Positions 1 through 8,601 of a stretch of 64,000 bases of DNA are shown here, one piece after another. The number at the start of each line of letters is the position of its first letter. Positions within the stretch are counted from its first letter, which is position 1. The DNA lies in NCBI RefSeq assembly GCF_000421165.1, contig NZ_ATWI01000010.1:310001-374000 (forward strand). The letters are read 5' to 3'. The notes below the pieces were generated by a model. That model ran no database searches. It saw only the letters and a program-made list of their open reading frames with translations, and was not told the DNA's origin. This DNA is from Marinobacter daepoensis DSM 16072 (lineage in GTDB: Bacteria; Pseudomonadota; Gammaproteobacteria; Pseudomonadales; Oleiphilaceae). Position numbers and translations under genes: made by a program.

Positions 1-93
1 TCCCAGCGCTGCGTGGCACTGCGGGCTCATAGACGTGAGGATATCAGGCCATGTCAGCTTCTGCAGTTCACATCATGATTCCGGGGTAGCGTT

Positions 94-600
94 TTGACAA
101 GCAGATGGATATTCGGGTTGGTCTTTCTGGTGTGTGCCGGGCTCCTGGCCGTGGCTTTCTACATGGAACATGTGATGGGGCTGGAGCCTTGCCCCTTGTG
201 CTGGTTGCAGCGTTTCGGATTCATAGGTGCGGGCCTGGTCAGTTTGCTCGCGTTTGTACACGGCCCGGCTGGTTTTGGTAATCGTGTCTATGGGCTTTTC
301 CTGGTCATTACTGCGGGTGCTGGTCTGGGGGTGGCGGGTCGCCAGCTCTGGTTGCAGGGCTTGCCCCCCGACCAGGTGCCTGCCTGTGGCCCTTCGGTAG
401 ATTATATGCTTGAAGTGCTGCCGTTGTTCGAGGTCCTCCAGACCGCGATCAAAGGGACCGGAGATTGCGCAGAAGTGGTCTGGCGCTTTCTCGGCCTGAG
501 CATTCCGGGTTGGACGGCAGTATTTTTCAGCCTGCTGGTCGTGCTTGGGTTCTTCCTTATGTTTCGCCAGTCGACGCCCCGGGGTTGGTTGCAGAGCTGA
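94..600 (+). CDS. dsbB: Disulfide bond formation protein B
   Basis: Inner-membrane quinone-linked oxidase that re-oxidises the periplasmic thiol oxidase DsbA. The 168-residue protein shows four hydrophobic segments. The first redox pair is C33-P-L-C36, just after transmembrane helix 1, and the second pair is C98 and C125 in the second periplasmic loop; this is the full DsbB set. The start is TTG at 94, preceded by a GGGG stretch 7 bases upstream; the next Met lies inside the first periplasmic turn, so a later start would lose helix 1. It is followed by rsd in the same direction, the order seen in Pseudomonas (dsbH-algQ). Confidence 0.93.
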   Translation: MTSRWIFGLVFLVCAGLLAVAFYMEHVMGLEPCPLCWLQRFGFIGAGLVSLLAFVHGPAGFGNRVYGLFLVITAGAGLGVAGRQLWLQGLPPDQVPACGPSVDYMLEVLPLFEVLQTAIKGTGDCAEVVWRFLGLSIPGWTAVFFSLLVVLGFFLMFRQSTPRGWLQS

Positions 601-705
601 AACAGTTGCGGGCAACCATAGCCATGGGGTAACTTGATTGCCACGCAACCATGATTACGACGGCGCCCAAAGAGTTGGCGAATTGACCAAGGGGAGACAG
701 GCGTT

Positions 706-1185
706 ATGTTGGAAAATTGCCGAAATGCCAGGGAACGTTGGGGTGGTGTCAGCGAATTGATTGACCGCTGGCTGAAGGAACGTCAGGAGCTACTGGTTAG
801 GTACTGCGAGTTGTCTGGTGAAAGTGATTTCTCCCAGACCGCGGTGCTTCGGGAGAAATTCGTGCGACTGTGCGAGGTGCTGGTGGATTATGTCTCCGCC
901 GGCCACTTCGAGGTGTATGAGCAGTTGATCCAGGAAGCCCGCGAGTTTAATGATGGCGGGCTGGAACTGGCGGCCAAACTCTACCCCCGGATTGAACAGA
1001 CCACCGAGGTTGCCCTCAACTTCAATGATCGGCTGGATGGTCGGGAGCTGTCAGAGTCTGAAGTAGAAGCGTTGTTCGGAGAGCTGTCGAAACTCGGGGA
1101 GGTGCTGGAATCCCGTTTCAAAATGGAGGATTTCCTGATCGAAAACCTGCATAACGCTCATGCTGGTAAAGTAGCATCGGTCTGA
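706..1185 (+). CDS. rsd: Rsd/AlgQ family anti-sigma-70 regulator
   Basis: Rsd/AlgQ proteins bind the housekeeping sigma factor RpoD and free core RNA polymerase for alternative sigma factors. The 159-residue length and the N-terminal pattern with W13, the basic WLKERQELLVRYCEL helix and an all-helical make-up fit the family. A GGGGAG Shine-Dalgarno lies upstream of the ATG. It follows dsbB by about 105 bases and ends at a strong terminator shared with the convergent FKBP gene. In Pseudomonas the orthologue algQ also affects alginate control, which is notable because algR and algZ are in the same window; that link here is inference. Confidence 0.88.
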   Translation: MLENCRNARERWGGVSELIDRWLKERQELLVRYCELSGESDFSQTAVLREKFVRLCEVLVDYVSAGHFEVYEQLIQEAREFNDGGLELAAKLYPRIEQTTEVALNFNDRLDGRELSESEVEALFGELSKLGEVLESRFKMEDFLIENLHNAHAGKVASV

Positions 1186-1220
1186 GGCGTAGTCCGGCCA
1201 ACCGAAGAAAAGCTTTAACA

Positions 1221-1253
1221 AAAAAAACCGGCTCAGAAGGAGCCGGTTTTTTT
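1221..1253. terminator. Bidirectional rho-independent terminator
   Basis: Perfect 14-bp stem (1221-1234 with 1240-1253) around a 5-base loop. The arms carry seven A residues on the left and seven T residues on the right, so the element can end transcription of rsd from the left and of the FKBP gene from the right. Confidence 0.93.
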
Positions 1254-1269
1254 CGCCTGCAGGCCCGGC

Positions 1270-2001
1270 TTATTGGTCTGAGCCGGCATCGCCCGTGTTC
1301 GGATTGATCGCGACCAGCTCCACATCAAAGACCAGTGTTTCGTTGGGGCCGATTGCCTGGTTGCCGCCTGGGCCGTACGCAAGGTCCGACGGGATGTAAA
1401 GCTTGTAACGCGCACCTTCGCTCATCAGTTGCAGGCCTTCGGTCCAGCCCGGGATAACCTGATTCAGGCCGAACGTTACGGTCTGGCCGCGCTCGCGGGA
1501 GCTGTCAAACACCTCACCGTTGATCAGCTCGCCGGTGTAGTGGACTTCCACCTGGTCTGTGGCGCCGGGGCGCTCCCCATTCCCTTCTTCGATGACTTCG
1601 TACTGAAGGCCTGAGTCGGTGGTCTGGACTTCATCACGGTCGGCATTTTCAGCCAGGAACGCTTCGCCAGCGTCCTTGTTTTTCTGGGCCATCTCTTCCA
1701 GTTGCTGCTCTTGCTGTTGCTGAAGCTCTGTCTGATAAGCCATCAGTGCTTCCTGAATCTGTTCGCGAGTCAGGCGCTTGCTCTCTTCATCGCCGGCGTG
1801 ACCATGCTGGATGCCCTGCAGAAACTGGTCCATCTGCAAATCTGGCAGGTCGTTGCCCATGCGCTCACCAAGGACCAGCCCCATGCCGTAGCTGACTTTC
1901 TCTGGGGTGGTTTCAAGTGCGGGGTCGTTGGCAGATTCCTGCGCTGTTGAACAGCCGGCGAGAAGGCCGGTGACGGCGATAGCCAAAAAGGTTTTCTTCA
2001 T
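1270..2001 (-). CDS. FKBP-type peptidyl-prolyl isomerase, lipoprotein
   Basis: Envelope proline isomerase/chaperone of the FkpA/Mip type. Starting at the ATG at 2001 (AAGGATGAG Shine-Dalgarno), the protein has a lipoprotein signal MKKTFLAIAVTGLLAGC with a typical lipobox, a dimerising FKBP_N helical region with a Gln-rich coiled segment, and a C-terminal FKBP domain (EVHYTGELINGEVFDSS, then VIPGWTEGLQLM and YGPGG). The open frame extends 19 codons further upstream, but that would place the signal peptide internally. In Pseudomonas an FKBP gene also sits beside algQ. Localisation to the outer or inner membrane cannot be decided from sequence. Confidence 0.92.
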   Translation of the reverse strand: MKKTFLAIAVTGLLAGCSTAQESANDPALETTPEKVSYGMGLVLGERMGNDLPDLQMDQFLQGIQHGHAGDEESKRLTREQIQEALMAYQTELQQQQEQQLEEMAQKNKDAGEAFLAENADRDEVQTTDSGLQYEVIEEGNGERPGATDQVEVHYTGELINGEVFDSSRERGQTVTFGLNQVIPGWTEGLQLMSEGARYKLYIPSDLAYGPGGNQAIGPNETLVFDVELVAINPNTGDAGSDQ

Positions 2002-2133
2002 CGTCTCATCCTTTCCAAGGGTTTCCGGGCTCTCGGGCCCAGGATTCAGAAAAGCCACAAGGTAACGGGTTCAGCGGTTTTATGCCACTGAACATGTGTT
2101 AATCAGAGACCTGTGCCGCAAGGGATAAAGGCA

Positions 2134-2508
2134 TCAGGATCCGCTGGCCGGCACACCGTTGAGTGAGTAGGGCGCCTGATAGGGCGACTGCCAGTCGTCT
2201 TCCGGATTGATGGTTGGCGGTTTCCGTGAAATCGGGCCTGGGCGCTCGATGGCCAGAGCGTTCCACTGACCCTGGGTCGGAGGCTGGTCGGCGTAGTGCC
2301 AGTTTCCGTCGGTGTCCTGCCATTTAAAAACAATGTCGGGCCCCTCGGTCGGTATGGGCGATGGCAATAAGCCCTCAAAAGAGGGAATGCTTTCTGCCTG
2401 CTCAGGCTTGACCGGCTCGGAGACCTGTTCCGGATCGCCGAGTCCAAAAAAAATGAGCAGCAACAACAGGCCGAGTGCTGGGAACGACAGCCGGATCAGC
2501 CATTTCAT
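2134..2508 (-). CDS. DUF4124-like membrane-anchored hypothetical protein
   Basis: Short protein with one N-terminal hydrophobic anchor (about residues 3-22) and a soluble C-terminal part containing KWQDTDGNWHYADQPP, which resembles the DUF4124 core (a W-x-D-x-x-G-x-x-x-Y-x-D-x-P pattern). The ATG at 2508 overlaps the stop of the upstream gene as ATGA; an ATG two codons earlier (2514) is possible. No molecular function is known to me. It forms a two-gene unit with the TIGR02444-type gene. Confidence 0.72.
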   Translation of the reverse strand: MKWLIRLSFPALGLLLLLIFFGLGDPEQVSEPVKPEQAESIPSFEGLLPSPIPTEGPDIVFKWQDTDGNWHYADQPPTQGQWNALAIERPGPISRKPPTINPEDDWQSPYQAPYSLNGVPASGS

Positions 2509-3047
2509 GTGCATGAGGTGTGGCCTCTGGTGGCCTGGTCAGTCAGTCGACCGACCAGCAGGTCAAGAAGTGGGGTTAACCGCAGAGGGATATCGCGGGA
2601 CGGGGCGGCAGCCATTAGATTCTGCCTGATAATCGTGCATGGGTCCTGCATCTTGCCGCTCTCCGGTTCAAGTTCTGTCAGTGTGTGCCAGGCCAGTGCC
2701 AGCTCCAGTTGCTCGGCCAGGAGTTCTGCTTTCGCCAGAGTGTCCCGCAGTTCCCGGCTTGGATTATTGGCTCGGGGAACCGACTTGCGGGCGGAGCGAA
2801 GGCAACCGGTTACACGGCTGCGCCACTCTGTTACCTTAGCGTCCTCAACGCCAGAGAACGGCTGACCGCGCGTTGCCAGCCAGCCAGCGCAGAGAATGCG
2901 GCTCACGCTCCAGCCCTCTGACTGAAGCTCAAGGCAGGCGTCAGCAACATCCGGATCCCGCCAATGAGCGAGGGCATAACGCCACAGTGGATTATCTGGT
3001 TCCATGCCCGCTGGTAATTCCAGCGGTTCCGTGTGTTGAACGGTCAT
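2505..3047 (-). CDS. TIGR02444 (DUF2390) family protein
   Basis: Cytosolic helical protein of unknown function. The N-terminal core NPLWRYALAHWRDPDVADACLELQ, followed by a GW-x-V dipeptide region, is characteristic of TIGR02444/DUF2390 proteins. In related bacteria this gene is found beside the ABC-F ATPase gene, as here, where the two are divergent and 42 bases apart. The frame is open to an ATG at 3074, which has no ribosome site; the start at 3047 has AGGAA upstream but at a long spacing, so the start is uncertain. Confidence 0.75.
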   Translation of the reverse strand: MTVQHTEPLELPAGMEPDNPLWRYALAHWRDPDVADACLELQSEGWSVSRILCAGWLATRGQPFSGVEDAKVTEWRSRVTGCLRSARKSVPRANNPSRELRDTLAKAELLAEQLELALAWHTLTELEPESGKMQDPCTIIRQNLMAAAPSRDIPLRLTPLLDLLVGRLTDQATRGHTSCT

Positions 3048-3089
3048 GAGGGAACGTTCCTGGCACCAATCCATGATTAGATTAAATCT

Positions 3090-5036
3090 ATGTTAACGAT
3101 AAGCGATCTCAGTTTACAACGGGGCGGCGTCTGGTTGCTAGAAAACGTGAACCTGACCGTACAACCCGGTCAGCGTGTAGCCATGGTCGGCGCCAATGGT
3201 GCAGGTAAATCCAGCCTTTTCCAACTCTTGCTGGGCCAGTTGGGTGCCGAGCAAGGGGGGGTATCGCTGCCCGGTGGCTGCCGTATTGCGCATATGGCCC
3301 AGGAAGTTGCAGCCTCATCTCGAACGGCCCGTGACTTTGTCCTTGATGGTGACCTCGAGCTCCGGCGCCTGGAGCAGGCGCTGGCAGAGGCAGAGGCGCG
3401 CGGAGATGATGATGCCGTTGCCCGCCTGCACGGTGAACTGGATATTCATGAGTCCTGGTCGGCGCCGAGGCGCGCGGAGGCACTTCTGAGGGGCCTGGGG
3501 TTTGCCGACAGCGACGCAGAGCGCCCGGTATCAGCGTTTTCCGGGGGCTGGCGAATCCGGCTGAATCTTGCTCAGGCCCTGATGCGCCCATCGGATCTCC
3601 TGTTGCTGGATGAGCCCACCAACCATCTGGATCTGGATGCCTGCTTCTGGCTGGAAACCTGGCTCCGGAAATACCCCGGCACGCTTTTGTTTATCTCTCA
3701 CGACAGGGATTTCATGGATCGGGTGGCGACCCATCTGGTGCATTTTGACCAGAAACAGCTGGTGCTTTATACCGGTAATTACTCATCATTTGAGCGCCAG
3801 CGCGCGGAGCGGCTAGCGCAGCAACAGGCGGGCTATGAACGTCAGCAAGCCAGAATTGCTGAGATTCAACGGTTTATTGACCGCTTCAAGGCCAAGGCCA
3901 CAAAGGCACGGCAGGCCCAGAGCCGGGTCAAGGCGCTTGAGCGGATGGAGAAAATTGCCCCCGCCCACGTCGACTCTCCGTTTAGTTTTGAGTTTCCGGT
4001 GGCAGACAAAGTCTCCAGCCCGTTGCTGTCGATTCGGAATGGCGTGGCGGGGCATGGCGACGTTGCTGTTCTTCATGGTGTCAACGTTACTCTGATGCTT
4101 GGCTCCCGCATTGGTTTGTTAGGCCCGAATGGGGCGGGGAAGTCCACGTTCATGGATGCGCTTCGGGGAACCGGAACGTTGCTATCGGGTGAGCGCACGT
4201 GTGGTGAGCACCTGGCTATTGGCTATTTTGCCCAGCATCAGCTGGAGTCGCTGGATCTGGACGCAAGCCCTTTCCTGCATCTGCAGCGTCTTGCTCCGAC
4301 AGCCTCTGAACAGAAGGTCCGGGACTTTCTTGGAGGCTTTGATTTTCATGGTGATGAAGCCATGGCGCCGATCCGTTCTTTCTCAGGGGGCGAAAAGGCC
4401 CGGGTGGCGCTTGCGGTGATTGCCTGGCAGAAACCCAACCTGCTGTTACTGGATGAGCCCACGAACCATCTGGATCTCGAAATGCGCCAGGCATTGACCA
4501 TGGCGCTGCAGAACTTCGATGGCGCCATTGTGGTGGTTTCCCACGACCGACACCTTTTACGGAACACGGTCGACGAGTTCTGGCTGGTAAGTGATGGTGC
4601 TGTCAGGGAATACGACGGAGACCTGGAGGACTATGAGCGCTGGCTGGCAGATCGCCGTAAGGATGATGATTCGCCGCCCCGCCGTGACGTTGCCGAAGCG
4701 CCCGGCAGGCAAACAGCGGATGCCGGCGCGGGAACGCTGACGGCAGAGGAGCGCAAGGCCAGAAAACGCCAGGAAGCGGAGTTGCGACAGAAACTTAGCC
4801 CTTGGCGAAAGAAGCAGGCTGCGCTTGAGGCAAAAATGGAGCAGTTGCAGCAGAAACTGGGTGCCGTTGAGCACAGCCTGTCGGACCCGGAGATGTATAG
4901 CGATGGCCAGAAACTTCAGCTCAAAGCCTTGCTGGCAGAGCAGACCGAACTCAAGCGAGAGCTGGGCGCCGCAGAGGCCGAGTGGCTGGACGTCAGTGAG
5001 GCTGTAGAAAACCTGGAGGCCGAGCTGGCAGATTGA
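3090..5036 (+). CDS. yheS: ABC-F family ATPase, YheS-type
   Basis: Soluble twin-ATPase protein of the ABC-F group; such proteins act on ribosomes rather than as transporters. The first domain has Walker A GANGAGKS (about residue 34), signature FSGGW and Walker B LLLLDEPTNHLDL. A basic coiled linker with the QSRVKALERM region follows. The second domain has GPNGAGKS, FSGGEKARVAL and a second DEPTNHLD. The C-terminal 110 residues are charged coiled coil. The 648-residue length is near that of E. coli YheS (637). Its 3' end meets ppx at a hairpin. Confidence 0.92.
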   Translation: MLTISDLSLQRGGVWLLENVNLTVQPGQRVAMVGANGAGKSSLFQLLLGQLGAEQGGVSLPGGCRIAHMAQEVAASSRTARDFVLDGDLELRRLEQALAEAEARGDDDAVARLHGELDIHESWSAPRRAEALLRGLGFADSDAERPVSAFSGGWRIRLNLAQALMRPSDLLLLDEPTNHLDLDACFWLETWLRKYPGTLLFISHDRDFMDRVATHLVHFDQKQLVLYTGNYSSFERQRAERLAQQQAGYERQQARIAEIQRFIDRFKAKATKARQAQSRVKALERMEKIAPAHVDSPFSFEFPVADKVSSPLLSIRNGVAGHGDVAVLHGVNVTLMLGSRIGLLGPNGAGKSTFMDALRGTGTLLSGERTCGEHLAIGYFAQHQLESLDLDASPFLHLQRLAPTASEQKVRDFLGGFDFHGDEAMAPIRSFSGGEKARVALAVIAWQKPNLLLLDEPTNHLDLEMRQALTMALQNFDGAIVVVSHDRHLLRNTVDEFWLVSDGAVREYDGDLEDYERWLADRRKDDDSPPRRDVAEAPGRQTADAGAGTLTAEERKARKRQEAELRQKLSPWRKKQAALEAKMEQLQQKLGAVEHSLSDPEMYSDGQKLQLKALLAEQTELKRELGAAEAEWLDVSEAVENLEAELAD

Positions 5037-5041
5037 ATGAG

Positions 5042-5061
5042 GGGGCCGTGGTTACGGCCCC
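5042..5061. terminator. Hairpin between convergent yheS and ppx
   Basis: Eight-bp GC-rich perfect stem (5042-5049 with 5054-5061) with loop GGTT, directly after the yheS stop and overlapping the ppx stop. There is no T-run on either side, so it may be a weak or Rho-assisted terminator or an RNA 3'-end stabiliser. Confidence 0.5.
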
Positions 5062-6578
5062 GAAATCTCCAGTGAGAAGTCCTGGCGGGCCAGGTATTCC
5101 CGTTCGTTTTCAAGATCGGCCAGCGTCAGTGGCCGGTTATCAAGCCAGCCCTCCGGAAACTCAATAACCAGGCGTTTTTCATGGCCATGGAGGGTGAAGG
5201 CTGGAGGCTCTTCCAGGTTGCGGGGGTGCTGTATCAGAACCGCCAGGCGCAGGAGGATGCAGAGGTAGGTCAGCCGGGGCTTGTCTTCGGGCTCAATGTC
5301 TTCGAACACCGCACTGGAGAATTTTCGGCGGTGACCACGAACGAGCGTGGCGAGGTCTTTCTGAAATGGCTGGCTGAAGCCCGGCAGGTCCGAGTAGCGC
5401 AGCAGGTACGCGCCGTGCTTGTGGTACTGGCTGTGGGAAATCGTCAGGCCGATTTCATGCAGTCGGCAGGCCCACCGCAGTACATCCTCATCGGCTGCGG
5501 TGCGCAGTCCCCATTGGTCGGCCACTTGGTCCCAGGCGGCAATGGCGGTTTTCTCAACCACCGCTCCATGGGCCTGATCAACGTGGTATCGTTCTTGCAG
5601 CGCGGTGATGGTGCGCTCCCGGACGTCCTCGTGACGGATGCGGCCGACGATGTCATAAAGCAGGCCTTCCCTCAGAGCGCCGTCAGCGAAGGTCATGGCC
5701 TGAATGTCCAGCGACCGGAAGGCGGCCATCAGAATGGCAAAACCTGCTGGGAAGATGCTCTGGCGATCTTGCCGGACCCCCAGTTCAGCCAGCTTGTCGA
5801 CGTTGCCCATCGCCACCAGCCGCTTACGCAATTCTTCCATACCTTCACGGTTGATGGTGCCGTCGGTAATCTTGAGTGTGGCCAGGACATGGGCGATCGC
5901 CTTGATGGACCCTGAAGACCCGACCGCGCTTTGCCATCCCACGGAGCGATAGTGTTGACGAATGTTCTGCAGTTCTTGCTCAGCATGGGTGATGGCTTTG
6001 TCCATCTGCCGCCGGGTGATCTTGCCATCGGGGAAATAGCGATTCCGGAACGACACACAGCCCATGTGAAGGCTCTCCAGTTCCAGAGGTTCAAACCGCT
6101 GCCCTATAATGAACTCCGTACTGCCCCCGCCAATATCGATGACCAGTCGTTTGCCAGTATCGTCTGACAAGGTGTGGGAAACACCGAGATAGATCAGACG
6201 CGCCTCTTCGCGCCCGGCGATGACCTCCACCGGATACCCCAGCACTTCTTCGGCGCGGGCAATGAAATCGTGCGCGTTGCGGGCCACCCGGAGAGCATTG
6301 GTGCCGACAATCTGGACGCCTTCCGGAGGCGTGCCCTGCAGTCGCTGGGCAAACCGGCTCAGACAATCCAGGGCTCGTTGCTGCACGTCTTCGGTCAGAC
6401 GATTGTATGGATCAAGGCCGGCCCCTAGCTGAACCTTTTCTCCCATTTTCTCGACGGTACGTATCTCGCCATGTACCAGACGGGCAACGACCATATGGAA
6501 GCTGTTAGAACCCATATCAATGGCTGCCAGCATGTCTGGAGAGGTTTCAGCCTTCTCGGCAGTGGATGCGGCCTTCAC
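5052..6578 (-). CDS. ppx: Exopolyphosphatase Ppx/GppA
   Basis: Removes terminal phosphates from polyphosphate, or acts on pppGpp. The actin-like ATPase fold is visible: phosphate-1 motif AAIDMGSNSFHMV, phosphate-2 region VIDIGGGSTEFI, and a C-terminal HD-like half including RWACRLHEIGLTISH. Length from the chosen start is 508 residues, against 513 in E. coli Ppx. I chose GTG at 6578 because it lies about 30 bases downstream of a good promoter and has AGGACG upstream; ATG at 6533 is the alternative. The longer frame to 6704 starts upstream of that promoter and is unlikely. Divergent from trxA. Confidence 0.9.
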   Translation of the reverse strand: MKAASTAEKAETSPDMLAAIDMGSNSFHMVVARLVHGEIRTVEKMGEKVQLGAGLDPYNRLTEDVQQRALDCLSRFAQRLQGTPPEGVQIVGTNALRVARNAHDFIARAEEVLGYPVEVIAGREEARLIYLGVSHTLSDDTGKRLVIDIGGGSTEFIIGQRFEPLELESLHMGCVSFRNRYFPDGKITRRQMDKAITHAEQELQNIRQHYRSVGWQSAVGSSGSIKAIAHVLATLKITDGTINREGMEELRKRLVAMGNVDKLAELGVRQDRQSIFPAGFAILMAAFRSLDIQAMTFADGALREGLLYDIVGRIRHEDVRERTITALQERYHVDQAHGAVVEKTAIAAWDQVADQWGLRTAADEDVLRWACRLHEIGLTISHSQYHKHGAYLLRYSDLPGFSQPFQKDLATLVRGHRRKFSSAVFEDIEPEDKPRLTYLCILLRLAVLIQHPRNLEEPPAFTLHGHEKRLVIEFPEGWLDNRPLTLADLENEREYLARQDFSLEISGP

Positions 6579-6614
6579 GTTGGTAGGCGTCCTGTGTGGT
6601 GTGAACTTGGCCGT

Positions 6615-6644
6615 ACTATAAGGGAAACTTCCCGGGTGTGTCAG
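6615..6644 (-). promoter_or_regulatory. Candidate sigma-70 promoter for ppx
   Basis: On the minus strand, CTGACA (6644-6639) and TATAGT (6620-6615) are separated by 18 bases; each box differs from consensus by one base. Transcription would start near 6608, about 30 bases before the GTG of ppx. Confidence 0.6.
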
Positions 6645-6852
6645 TAACTGGCTGCGGACAATACTGACCCGGATCAACCCTGGTGCGGATACATGCGGCT
6701 TCACAGATGGGTCGGCTATCGCGTAAAGTAATGCACTGACTTAATCCGGGTGGGCGGCCGGTCCCGTAAAGTGAAAACCGTCCACTACAGCCAATAGCGA
6801 CTCCTTCAGGGGCAGTAACAGAGCCCCGGAGCGCCTGAATCAGGAAAAGGTA

Positions 6853-7179
6853 ATGAGCGGAAATATCGTTAATGTCACCGACGCTTCCTTCGAGCAGGAT
6901 GTACTGAAATCCGACATTCCGGTACTCGTAGACTACTGGGCAGAGTGGTGTGGCCCGTGCAAGATGATTGCCCCGGTTCTGGAAGAGATTGCTGACGAAT
7001 ACGAAGGCAAACTGAAGGTCTGCAAGCTGAACATCGATGAAAACGAACAGACCCCGCCTAAATTTAACATCCGTGGCATCCCGACCCTGATGCTGTTCAA
7101 AAACGGCAATGTGGATGCCACCAAAGTCGGCGCGCTGTCCAAGTCACAGCTGGCCGCTTTCCTCGACAGCAACCTCTGA
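6853..7179 (+). CDS. trxA: Thioredoxin 1
   Basis: Cytosolic disulfide reductase serving ribonucleotide reductase, methionine sulfoxide reductases and others. The 108-residue protein has the active site W-C33-G-P-C36-K, the cis-Pro segment RGIPTLMLF and the usual D26 equivalent. AGGAAAAGGTA precedes the ATG. It ends in a rho-independent terminator, so it is probably monocistronic. The trxA-rho-ubiD neighbourhood is as in Pseudomonas, except that mobA to moaB lie between trxA and rho here. Confidence 0.97.
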   Translation: MSGNIVNVTDASFEQDVLKSDIPVLVDYWAEWCGPCKMIAPVLEEIADEYEGKLKVCKLNIDENEQTPPKFNIRGIPTLMLFKNGNVDATKVGALSKSQLAAFLDSNL

Positions 7180-7193
7180 TCCGCTGTTGACGG

Positions 7194-7231
7194 AAACCGC
7201 CCCTGAACACCGCTTCACGGGCGGTTTTTTT
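7194..7231 (+). terminator. Rho-independent terminator of trxA
   Basis: Stem ACCGCCC (7196-7202) with GGGCGGT (7219-7225), followed by seven T residues. It ends five bases before the mobA start codon. Confidence 0.9.
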
Positions 7232-7236
7232 ATGCG

Positions 7237-7827
7237 ATGAACCGACCAGACCGAATCATCGGCCTGCTCCTGGCAGGCGGCAAGGGCACCCGAATGGGAG
7301 GGCTGGATAAAGGCCTTGTGCCCTGGCGGGGCAAAACCATGGCGGAGTGGGTTCTGCATGCCCTGAAAACCGTGGCTCCGGTGATTTTTCTCAGTGCCAA
7401 CCGATCTCTGGCAGCCTATGAGCGGCTGGCGCCAGGCCGCGTTCTGCAAGATTCGCCGGAGCTTAAGGATCAAGGGCCTTTGGCGGGTGTGCTGGCTGGT
7501 CTGAAGGCGGCCGAGTCACAAGGCGCGGAGGCTGTGCTTGTCTGTCCCTGTGATACCCCGGGCATCACCCCGGATACCCTCAGTGCTTTGGTCAGCGCCT
7601 GGCACATTCAGCCCGACCGCCCGGCCATCGCCGAAAACGATGGCCGACTGCACCCTTTGCACGGGGTGTATCCGGTGAGCCTGATCGTTGAGCTGGACCG
7701 CTGGCTGGCTTCGGGTAATCGTCGGGTGATGGGGTTTGCAGAGTCAGTGGGAGCGGTGGCCGTTGATTGCCCGGAAACCCGCGAAGTGTTCAAAAACCGG
7801 AATTGTTTGCAGGACCTGAAACGCTAA
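7237..7827 (+). CDS. mobA: Molybdenum cofactor guanylyltransferase
   Basis: Attaches GMP to molybdopterin to make the MGD form of the cofactor used by DMSO-reductase-family enzymes. The nucleotidyltransferase signature LLLAGGKGTRMGGLDKGL is at the N-terminus, followed by LQDSPELKDQGPLAGVLAGL and the metal-binding CPCDTPG. The 196-residue length is typical. The ATG lies five bases after the trxA terminator T-run and has no visible Shine-Dalgarno, so its transcript start is unclear. It converges on the moaE-moaD-moeA-moaB group. Confidence 0.93.
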   Translation: MNRPDRIIGLLLAGGKGTRMGGLDKGLVPWRGKTMAEWVLHALKTVAPVIFLSANRSLAAYERLAPGRVLQDSPELKDQGPLAGVLAGLKAAESQGAEAVLVCPCDTPGITPDTLSALVSAWHIQPDRPAIAENDGRLHPLHGVYPVSLIVELDRWLASGNRRVMGFAESVGAVAVDCPETREVFKNRNCLQDLKR

Positions 7828-7881
7828 CTGGTGTAAGGGGAGTTTGTGCCAGCCTGCCTTGATCACCAGCCCGGTGGCCGG

Positions 7882-8337
7882 TCAGGCCTCCTGGTCCCAG
7901 CTCTGAGTGCGGGCGACATCCATTTCTTTCTGCTCTACCCAGTGCTCACCTTCGCGGGTGATTTCCTTCTTCCAGAACGGCGCCGACGTCTTCAGGGCAT
8001 CCATGATGAATTCGCACGCCGCAAAGGCATCGCCCCGATGGGCGCTGCACACGCCGACAAACACAATCTGATCGGATAACGCCAACGGACCGATCCGGTG
8101 AATTACCCGCGCTCTCTGCACATCCCAGCGTTGGCCAGCCTCATCAATCAGACCCTGAATCACCTGCTCCGTCATCCCGGGGTAGTGCTCGAGAAACAAC
8201 CCGGTCACCCCCGACAGATCTCCGGAATCCCTGACCAGGCCCGTAAAGGTCGCAATGGCCCCGGTGCCCGGGCCTGCGCCCCTGAGCGCCTGATGCTCCG
8301 ATCCTGCACAGAAATCCTCGGTCTGAATGGAAATCAT
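7882..8337 (-). CDS. moaE: Molybdopterin synthase catalytic subunit
   Basis: MoaE transfers sulfur from MoaD thiocarboxylate to precursor Z (cPMP), giving molybdopterin. Family segments seen include GAIATFTGLVRD near the N-terminus, LEHYPGMTE, HRIGPLALSDQIVFVGVCSAHRGDAF, and the lysine-rich SAPFWKKE with the catalytic lysines. The 151-residue length is standard. The stop of moaD is one base upstream of this start, so the two subunits are translated as a tight pair. Confidence 0.96.
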   Translation of the reverse strand: MISIQTEDFCAGSEHQALRGAGPGTGAIATFTGLVRDSGDLSGVTGLFLEHYPGMTEQVIQGLIDEAGQRWDVQRARVIHRIGPLALSDQIVFVGVCSAHRGDAFAACEFIMDALKTSAPFWKKEITREGEHWVEQKEMDVARTQSWDQEA

Positions 8338-8338
8338 C

Positions 8339-8599
8339 TTAGCCTCCGGTTACCGGGGGGAAAAAAGCCACTTCATCGCCCGCCCGGACTGGGGTCGACG
8401 GTTTGGCCATGGCCTGGTTGACTGCCACCATGACCGGTTGATCACCCGTGAGCCGGGCCCAGGGGCCCCCGCGGCTGGCCAGGCTGGCCAGCAGGCCCGA
8501 CACCGTCTGGTTCGCCACCGCGGGTACACTCAACTGCTCTGTTTCCAGTTCTTCCCTCAGGCGGGCAAAGAAGCGAATGGTTACGGTCGGCTCACTCAT
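8339..8599 (-). CDS. moaD: Molybdopterin synthase sulfur carrier subunit
   Basis: Ubiquitin-like sulfur carrier of 86 residues. The C-terminus is EVAFFPPVTGG: the terminal Gly-Gly is adenylated and converted to a thiocarboxylate before sulfur transfer in the MoaD-MoaE complex. Starts two bases after the moeA stop and ends one base before moaE, a compact operon. Confidence 0.95.
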   Translation of the reverse strand: MSEPTVTIRFFARLREELETEQLSVPAVANQTVSGLLASLASRGGPWARLTGDQPVMVAVNQAMAKPSTPVRAGDEVAFFPPVTGG

Positions 8600-8601
8600 G
8601 A

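Noticed and set aside
6579..6704. N-terminal extension of ppx
   Set aside because: It would start upstream of the candidate ppx promoter and adds residues not found in the family.
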